In this document: one piece after another, positions 15,028-20,118 of the stretch
Position numbering within the stretch: position 1 is the first letter of the stretch
How the letters are laid out: each line of letters begins with the position of its first letter
Virus record (IMG/VR): IMGVR_UViG_3300037459_000263
Location: 1 to 20,118 of that record
From: a virus
Reading direction: 5' to 3' (one strand)
Length of the DNA stretch: 20,118 nt
Translations under genes and position numbers: made by a program
Notes under the pieces: generated by a model
The model's database searches: none
Seen by the model: the letters and a program-made list of their open reading frames with translations, nothing else
Told to the model about the DNA's origin: nothing

Positions 15028-18000
15028 TACAGTAACCTCTTAGCGGTGACGGTGACTTCTTCGGCGGTGAATATCCCGGTTCCACCTGTCTCTATTTTCA
15101 TCAGTTGCAGCGTCAAGAAATCGCCTGCTGCCAGCACGACAATGAATGAACACTGCAAGCGGCCAAAGACTTCATTACCAATAGTCGACGCATCCTCATA
15201 CGCAGTTTGAGACGCGAGTGATCCTGGGAGATCAACCCCTGCGTCATTCAAACGCATCCGACCGAAAGCCTGTATATTATCGTTGCCTGCGGCAGAGGGA
15301 TCGATGTCTGCGCCATAAGTGAATTCGTAGGTTCCCGCCACCGTAGCTTCAATCTGGTCGGTGGTGCCGCTATGTTCGAGGATCGCGCCGTCTGTCTCGA
15401 TGTCAGTCGTATCCAACGTGACATCTGCGAATGCTGTAGTTAAAACGTATGAAGTCGTGCGTCGAGCCTGCACCGCGTCGTTCGCAACACCGAGTTTGAA
15501 ATCAATCCCGGTGTCATCCGTGAACATCGGGATGTTCGGTACGTCATCACGCACCCAGAACTGTCCCAGTCCTGCAAAGTCAGCGTTGGCAGCCGTCTTC
15601 TCTGTGATGTAGATGCTCTCGTCGAATTTGTAGCCGACGCTCACACCAGTGAAGTTCAGGTCTGCGGTCAACGTGGAAACGATATTGCCGTCTGTACCAT
15701 CGTGATCAATTACTACTGAATCAGTAGCAACTGCATCAAGAACGATGAGTCGATTGCCTCCAGCAACTGTGATGTCACCTGCGACTACGACGTTATTGTC
15801 GAATGAGTATTGGGTAGCGACTCCGGTAAAGTTCAGTGCTGTTGAACCGACCGAAGCAATAGTTCCGGCTGCTCCATTGTGACTGATAGATACGGAGTCA
15901 GCCAGACTAGCATCGCGGATCGAAAGTACTCCTGCCGCTGTGACTTGGATCTGCGTTTCTTCAATAAATGACGCGCCATCAAACCGAAGCATTGAATTCG
16001 TAACAGTTCCGGAGATACCCGGTGAAGGACCATCGTTGTAGAGCGTATCCCAGTCTGTAGAATCGCGACCTAAGAAAATTCCAATTTCTCCAGCCGCGAT
16101 TGTTATCGCCGTATCCACTCCAGCACCAAAATCATCACCAGACGCCGGAAACAACTGAAGATCGTTGACTCCGTTATTGATAACGACGAGCCGTTCACCA
16201 GCATCAACATCGAAAGCTGTCAGCGCGTCACCTACATTCGCAACTGTCGTAATCTCATTGTATGAACTGAGCAGTGCGAGTCCGCCTGCTTGGGTCTGTG
16301 TAACACTTGCGACCAGTGCGACCTGATTCTCATTCCTCTGGATGATGTGACTGGCATCTTCCGCGAACCGTACTCCCTCAATACCGCCAGCCGCTAAGGT
16401 AACTATGTCTATGCCGCCCCAACCCATTCCGGTATTAGTATCGCCATTAGCGGCTAAGACAGAAGGAAAGTTTGCCGTAGCACCGACACTTACAATCTTT
16501 CCACTGTTTCCGATGAATCCAGTAATGCCGGACGTATCTACAACGATGCGTGTGATGCCGTTAACTGAAAACCCAAGAAAATCCTCTGCGAGTCTGAACA
16601 TTCCCAAGTCTGTCTCACCAGAGAAACTATACGATGGAGCGCCAGCCGTTCCATCTGGAGCTAAGAGTGGGAACGAAATTCCGCTCGCAGCGTTATTAAA
16701 AAGAGTATCCCAATTCGTAGAGTCTCGGCCGAGGAATATCCCGATCTCCCCCGCTCTGATTGTGATCGCCGTGTCGACCCCCGCACCAAAGTCATCACCG
16801 ACAGCGGGGAATAACTGAAGATCATTCGCTCCGTTGTTGACAATGGTAAGGCGAGAACCCTCTAGAACTGGGAATGCTGTGAGGGCATCACCTGAGTTAG
16901 CGACAGTCGCAATTTCGTTGTAAGAACTGAGTAGCGCAAGACCTCCAGCTTGCGTCTGAGTGACGCTTGCAACTAATCCAGTTCCGCTGGCGTTTATCTG
17001 AGTTATTCCAAACCCTGATTCCGCGTACCGAACCGCCAGAATAGTACCTGCGACGAGCGCGATAGTGTCGTCCACAGTCTGCATGACGCCAGTGTCACCA
17101 TCACCGAACCCAAGATCTGGAGCAACAACATTGTTCTGAACGGCTCCGGGAGCAACAACGAATTGATTGGCTCCGGGATCTCCGACAGCCTGGGCGATCG
17201 TCACCGCCCCGGCCGACAGGCCCAAGATGTCAGCGCCTACGCGGAACATGCCGATGTCGGTGTCAGAAGCGAAACTGTACGACGGGGCGGGCGCTGAACC
17301 ATCTGAGAGCAACAGAGGATCAGGAAGAGTAACTAAATCAGATGCTGTCAAGACACGTTCCAATCCCGCACCTGTCAACGTGTTGTTGGCTAACAGTCCG
17401 CCTGACGCAGGAGCGACTCCCCTCGCAAGTTCAATGCCACCACCGATGAGCGACGGTTCGTTGAGCGCATTACTTCCAAGACCCGTATCTGAATCTGATC
17501 TTCTTGGAACGAATACTGGATTCGTAGCAGACGGTACTTCGTTCACCATAGCAGGGCCGGTCCCCGTCTCTGCATTGAACGAATCTAACTCCCAGAAAAA
17601 CCTAAAGACGCCAGCCACCGACACCTTGAAGTTGTCGTCAAGCGGCTCGGAGAATCCCGTGTCACCGTCGCCGAAAGCAAGTGATGGAGTCGCGGCAGCA
17701 TTCTGTGTCACCCCCGGAGCGATGATGAACTGATTCGCACCGACAGATTCTTTAGCCTGTGCAATCTGTACTCCACCAGCGACTAACGACAGTTCGTCAC
17801 TACCGTCGCGACCTAGGCCGGTATTAGAATCTCCCTGATCAGGCAAGACGGTGGGGACGTCACCTTGCGATATGATATTCTCGAGCGACGGCCCGTTGCT
17901 GAACTGTGAAAAGAACCTCGCAGTGGAGAAGTTCCACGCACGACTGCCTCCGCCGATCCAGACAACCTGATTAGAACCAGTCCACCTAAATCCAGTGTCA

Positions 18001-18485
18001 AGGTCTCCGAGAGAAGTAAGATCAGGGACTGATGATTGGCCCGACTGAGCTATCGCGAATTGATTCTGGGCTCCGTTGATCGCGCGAGCGATCTCCACGC
18101 CATCCGCTGCGAAACTTAGCTCGCCTACTGCGTTTAGATACATCCCGCTGTCGGGGTCGCTGGCGAAGCTGTAGGACGGTGCGCCGACGGAGCCGTCTGG
18201 AGCCAGCAGCGGGAACGAAAGACCAGCCGCGTTGATCGTCAGCGTGCCGTTCGGTCCGGTGTCGACGAGCGTGATGTTAGTCCCCTCGGTCAGCACCCTC
18301 TCATTCGGCAGAGCCGCGTTCGGATCGACCGTGATGAATGACGCATCCAGGCCGGAAGCGGACGAAGCGATGTCAGCTACAGTTGTTCGGGTACTATTAC
18401 CATCCGCGTTTTCTAACTCCATCAACTCGTCCCCGACGAGGGGGAGAGCGTTCGGTGGAAGGTCGATGATCTTTATGCCTGCCAT
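15027..18485 (-). CDS. Tail fibre protein 1 with C1q/TNF-like tip (1152 aa)
   Basis: The N-terminus (GIKIIDLPPNALPLVGDELM, then STRTTVADIA and ALPNERVLTEGTNITLVD) matches the anchoring region of environmental podovirus fibres. The shaft is built of repeats: 'APSYSFASDPDSGMY' near residue 102 with variants near 399 and 615; GD-DTG repeats between them; a 95-residue module present twice (residues 504-598 and 724-818); and two tandem copies of a unit with LNFTGV near residues 860-960. The linker 'TGAGLERVLTASDL' is shared with fibre 2. Residues 1005-1152 (TTSYVLTTAFADVTL, later TYEFTYGADI, ending in VTVTAKRLL) look like a C1q/TNF-type jelly-roll, a common receptor-binding tip. No autoproteolytic chaperone domain is visible. 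ATG at 18485 is one base past the previous stop. GC is mixed, about 47-57% with richer islets. Confidence 0.85.
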   Translation of the reverse strand: MAGIKIIDLPPNALPLVGDELMELENADGNSTRTTVADIASSASGLDASFITVDPNAALPNERVLTEGTNITLVDTGPNGTLTINAAGLSFPLLAPDGSVGAPSYSFASDPDSGMYLNAVGELSFAADGVEIARAINGAQNQFAIAQSGQSSVPDLTSLGDLDTGFRWTGSNQVVWIGGGSRAWNFSTARFFSQFSNGPSLENIISQGDVPTVLPDQGDSNTGLGRDGSDELSLVAGGVQIAQAKESVGANQFIIAPGVTQNAAATPSLAFGDGDTGFSEPLDDNFKVSVAGVFRFFWELDSFNAETGTGPAMVNEVPSATNPVFVPRRSDSDTGLGSNALNEPSLIGGGIELARGVAPASGGLLANNTLTGAGLERVLTASDLVTLPDPLLLSDGSAPAPSYSFASDTDIGMFRVGADILGLSAGAVTIAQAVGDPGANQFVVAPGAVQNNVVAPDLGFGDGDTGVMQTVDDTIALVAGTILAVRYAESGFGITQINASGTGLVASVTQTQAGGLALLSSYNEIATVANSGDALTAFPVLEGSRLTIVNNGANDLQLFPAVGDDFGAGVDTAITIRAGEIGIFLGRDSTNWDTLFNNAASGISFPLLAPDGTAGAPSYSFSGETDLGMFRLAEDFLGFSVNGITRIVVDTSGITGFIGNSGKIVSVGATANFPSVLAANGDTNTGMGWGGIDIVTLAAGGIEGVRFAEDASHIIQRNENQVALVASVTQTQAGGLALLSSYNEITTVANVGDALTAFDVDAGERLVVINNGVNDLQLFPASGDDFGAGVDTAITIAAGEIGIFLGRDSTDWDTLYNDGPSPGISGTVTNSMLRFDGASFIEETQIQVTAAGVLSIRDASLADSVSISHNGAAGTIASVGSTALNFTGVATQYSFDNNVVVAGDITVAGGNRLIVLDAVATDSVVIDHDGTDGNIVSTLTADLNFTGVSVGYKFDESIYITEKTAANADFAGLGQFWVRDDVPNIPMFTDDTGIDFKLGVANDAVQARRTTSYVLTTAFADVTLDTTDIETDGAILEHSGTTDQIEATVAGTYEFTYGADIDPSAAGNDNIQAFGRMRLNDAGVDLPGSLASQTAYEDASTIGNEVFGRLQCSFIVVLAAGDFLTLQLMKIETGGTGIFTAEEVTVTAKRLL
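16032..16316 (-). repeat. 95-codon module in fibre 1, copy 2
   Basis: This encodes residues 724-818 and matches the copy at 16692-16976 over its full length, with about 80 of 95 residues identical by eye. Both begin LVASVTQTQAGGLALLSSYN and contain 'DDFGAGVDTAITI' and 'GEIGIFLGRDST'. Differences cluster in the middle (after LTAF). Confidence 0.88.
16692..16976 (-). repeat. 95-codon module in fibre 1, copy 1
   Basis: This encodes residues 504-598, the partner of 16032-16316, offset by exactly 660 bases. The segment between the copies holds another PSYSF unit, so the duplicated block may be a larger shaft segment of about 220 residues. Confidence 0.88.
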
Positions 18486-18486
18486 T

Positions 18487-18849
18487 CTATAACTCCCAAG
18501 GTGGCACGCCGCCGTCCGGCGCCTGCCCTATTTCTCTAAACTGACCGGACGATGTGATTCTGAAGTTGTTCGGCGTCGTTCCACGAAGGTAGAAAATAAC
18601 CTGCGTCGAGTCCGGCTGGATCACGTCGTCCAGCGGCCTGTCGGGCCTGACGAACAGCAGGTTGATCTCCTCTGTCGGCCTGGCCGCCAAGCGGTACGGG
18701 TCGTAGTCGTCCAGGTCGTCGATGCAGACCTTCAGCCCGACGGCGTTCGGGTCGTCGTACAGCTCCCCCAGGGGCATCTTCCTGCTGCACCTGGCGCAGA
18801 TGCCGAGCCCGAAGGTAGACTGGCCTGAGGGGTCTATGAATACTGCCAC
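18487..18849 (-). CDS. Small cysteine-containing virion-type protein (120 aa)
   Basis: The protein has a CARC pair (Cys18, Cys21) followed by a third Cys at 42 (LKVCIDDLDDYDPYRLA). This is the layout of small zinc-ribbon-like proteins found beside gp4-like connector genes in many podoviruses. Relatives as I remember them often carry a fourth metal ligand near the third; here that place is Asp-rich, so metal binding may be incomplete. The C-terminal half (IQPDSTQVIFYLRGTTP) is beta-like. The start is GTG at 18849, with GAGG seven bases upstream. The stop is one base before the fibre 1 start. Function is not known to me; a structural role is inferred from context. Confidence 0.75.
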   Translation of the reverse strand: MAVFIDPSGQSTFGLGICARCSRKMPLGELYDDPNAVGLKVCIDDLDDYDPYRLAARPTEEINLLFVRPDRPLDDVIQPDSTQVIFYLRGTTPNNFRITSSGQFREIGQAPDGGVPPWEL

Positions 18850-18853
18850 GTCG

Positions 18854-18860
18854 TCACCTC
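18854..18860 (-). promoter_or_regulatory. Ribosome binding site for the GTG-started 120-aa gene
   Basis: GAGGTGA on the minus strand, whose last three bases are the TGA stop of the connector gene. A four-base spacer leads to GTG at 18849. It decides the start of a gene that has no ATG at this position. Confidence 0.65.
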
Positions 18861-19930
18861 GTGTACACCGAGATCCTGGGCGCGAGCCTCACGGGCGCGC
18901 CGTCGTCCTCGCCGGTCCACGCGTCCTTCATCTCCCTCGCGGCGTCCATGTCTAGCATCTGTATGCGGGAGATGTCTGCCTCCGGTATCTCGCGGACCAG
19001 GTCCTTCGCCAGGTCGGCGATGACGGCCTTGTACCACCGCTGCGGCACCTCGATCTCCTGGAGCATCGTACCGACGTCCTGGATCTGTCGCTTGACGTAC
19101 AGCACGTACTGGAAGAACGTGAACTCCGTGTCTGGGATGGGCCAGATGGTCAGGATGTTCTGCCCACCCTGCGCCGCGGCCTGCTTGTCGTACCAGTACT
19201 CAGTCGGCCTGGAGAGGAACGTCTTGTCCGGCAGGTCGCTGTACGTATCGCGGCTGACCTTCGGCATAGGTATCTCGTTGCCCCTGTTGCCGAGGAAGAA
19301 CTCGGCGACGTCCAACACCGTGGTGCCGTTCGCCTGCAGCCGGATGAACTGGAACGGGATCTGCTGCTCCAGGTCTATCCATATCCAATCTCCGGCGATG
19401 GCGGCGAGCTCCGTGTCGGTGAACAGGTCGGTGAACGTGATGCCGTCCTGCGACCCCTGGATCGAGATGTCCCAGGTCGCGGTGGCGTTGAAGAAGATTC
19501 CGTAGTTGTCCACCTGGACCTGGTTGCCTGAGCCGAAAGTCGTCTGGATGAATCCCCCGGGCGTGGTCTGCGTGGTCGCCGTGTCCAGGTCGCTGTCGAA
19601 GGCGGCGTCCGCGTCGCCCTCGCTGGCGGAGTTCGTCTCGCCGAGCGTCCGCTGCAGGTCGCGGAGGTTCATGTTGAGCATGTCCACCGTGCCGACCGGC
19701 AGCGGCACCGATCGCTCGCCCCTGTATACGGGCAGGATGACCTTCTCGATCGTCCACATCGGGATGCCGTAGCTCGCCAGGGCGGACAGGTTGAGGAACA
19801 GCAGGTCGAGCGCCGTTTCTATGTCCTCCGGCGTGATCTGCTGTGGCTTCATCTTGCACTTGCGGAAGGCGTGGTCTATCACCTTCTGCGTCTCGAAGAC
19901 TGTCTGTCCTACTGTTCCGCTGGTCGCCAT
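18854..19930 (-). CDS. Head-tail connector protein, P22 gp4-like, with inserted binding-like domain (358 aa)
   Basis: Residues 1-95 are helical (KVIDHAFRKCKMKPQQITPE, 'LNLSALASYGIPMW', then RGERSVPLPVGTVDMLNM) and resemble the gp4-type connector fold. The C-terminal third has the family signature 'SRDTYSDLPDKTFLSRPTEY', 'LTIWPIPDTE', IQDVGTML and IEVPQRWYKAVIADLA. Between them, about residues 120-215, lies a beta-rich segment (FIQTTFGSG, 'WDISIQGSQDGITF', FQFIRLQANGTTV) that looks like a discoidin or galactose-binding-like domain. It is larger than P22 gp4 (166 residues), mainly because of this insert. The expected role is to join the portal to the nozzle after DNA packaging. The start ATG at 19930 directly follows a TAG at 19931-19933 in the same frame. 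Confidence 0.78.
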   Translation of the reverse strand: MATSGTVGQTVFETQKVIDHAFRKCKMKPQQITPEDIETALDLLFLNLSALASYGIPMWTIEKVILPVYRGERSVPLPVGTVDMLNMNLRDLQRTLGETNSASEGDADAAFDSDLDTATTQTTPGGFIQTTFGSGNQVQVDNYGIFFNATATWDISIQGSQDGITFTDLFTDTELAAIAGDWIWIDLEQQIPFQFIRLQANGTTVLDVAEFFLGNRGNEIPMPKVSRDTYSDLPDKTFLSRPTEYWYDKQAAAQGGQNILTIWPIPDTEFTFFQYVLYVKRQIQDVGTMLQEIEVPQRWYKAVIADLAKDLVREIPEADISRIQMLDMDAAREMKDAWTGEDDGAPVRLAPRISVYTR

Positions 19931-20118
19931 CTATCCGACTCCGTGTCCTCTGGGTTTGGCTCCGCGCTCGTGCTGGCGTATCTTGCTGTCGATCTTCCTG
20001 TCGATCTTCCTGTCGATCGCGCCGAAGATCGGGCCACCACGAGCCTTAGCTACTTTCCCGAGGCCACCCCCTTGCCGCGGTTCTTCATGGCTCCCTTGTA
20101 GCCGCCTGGGTCGTCCGT
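19931..20118 (-). CDS. End of an upstream gene, probably expressed through a -1 frameshift (partial)
   Basis: The N-terminus lies outside the window. The zero frame (20050-20118) encodes TDDPGGYKGAMKNRGKGVAS-GK and stops at TAG 20050-20052. Its third codon positions are GC-rich (about 19 of 22), as in the neighbouring genes. The -1 frame continues without stop for 40 residues (VAKARGGPIFGAIDRKIDRK and on to HGVG) and ends exactly one codon before the connector ATG at 19930. Joined through the -1 frame, the product reads GKGVASGKVAKARGG, a type of basic Gly-rich C-terminus common in phage virion proteins. No ATG or GTG starts the -1 frame inside this stretch. The alternatives are a sequencing indel, or that the -1 frame alone is the gene; its upstream codons fit the neighbours less well. 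Confidence 0.6.
   Translation of the reverse strand, partial: GRPRRLQGSHEEPRQGGGLGKVAKARGGPIFGAIDRKIDRKIDSKIRQHERGAKPRGHGVG
19986..20018 (-). repeat. 12-bp direct repeat encoding Ile-Asp-Arg-Lys
   Basis: The unit CTGTCGATCTTC occurs twice in tandem and a third time in part, on the plus strand. On the minus strand it encodes IDRK-IDRK-ID in the -1 frame of the upstream gene. The unit also pairs with an upstream GAAGATCG (20024-20031) to make an 8-bp inverted repeat. Confidence 0.8.
20053..20059 (-). promoter_or_regulatory. GGGAAAG slippery heptamer before a stop codon
   Basis: On the minus strand the zero frame reads TCG GGA AAG TAG, which places the heptamer G GGA AAG in the correct phase for -1 slippage directly before the stop. 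The same heptamer is the known slippery site between lambda genes G and T. Slippage would add 40 residues. Confidence 0.55.

Noticed and set aside
19986-20031. 12-bp repeats with several GATC sites as an origin or iteron array
   Set aside because: The repeats keep a four-residue coding period (IDRK) in the -1 frame that leads up to the connector gene, so a coding explanation is enough. Three units are too few for an iteron claim.

Overview
The window is a stretch of a tailed bacteriophage genome (Caudoviricetes, short-tailed or podovirus type), carrying late genes for the tail, the DNA-ejection apparatus and lysis. Every gene I can support lies on the minus strand, so transcription runs from high to low coordinates. 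Genes abut, overlap by 1-4 bases or are separated by at most 12 bases. No stretch is long enough for a promoter, terminator or RNA gene, so the window looks like part of one long late operon. Most of it is GC-rich: hand-counted lines give about 60-80% GC in the ejection-protein and adaptor genes. The fibre regions fall to about 40-57%. The host cannot be named. The style of the virion proteins (P22 gp10-like nozzle, 'GTVLEGDSYTDGQWCRF' N-terminus, SU10-type adaptor, polyprotein modules) is that of environmental or marine podoviruses, and the lipoprotein suggests a bacterial host.

In order of transcription: (1) the end of an upstream gene with a possible -1 frameshift site; (2) a gp4-like head-tail connector protein with an inserted carbohydrate-binding-like domain, and a small cysteine-containing virion protein; (3) a 1152-residue tail fibre with duplicated modules and a C1q/TNF-like tip, followed by a 125-residue protein of unknown function; (4) a run of six small genes that looks like a lysis cassette (two membrane proteins, a DUF5675 protein, a lipoprotein, two hypothetical proteins); (5) a second adaptor-like protein; (6) a second tail fibre of 765 residues, followed by a paralogue of the same 125-residue protein; (7) the P22 gp10-like tail nozzle and a 79-residue protein; (8) four internal virion or ejection proteins of 792, 317, 986 and more than 351 residues, the last running off the window.

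Read together, the genes build the neck and tail (connector, adaptor, nozzle), dress it with two receptor-binding fibres, fill the capsid with proteins that pass into the host with the DNA, and break the cell open. The most notable points are the twice-occurring 'fibre plus 125-residue gene' unit, lower in GC than its surroundings; a GGGAAAG slippery heptamer placed exactly before a stop codon in the upstream gene; and a lysis cassette whose only enzyme-like member is a DUF5675 protein. I saw no CRISPR array, integrase, insertion sequence, tRNA or recognisable defence or anti-defence gene.
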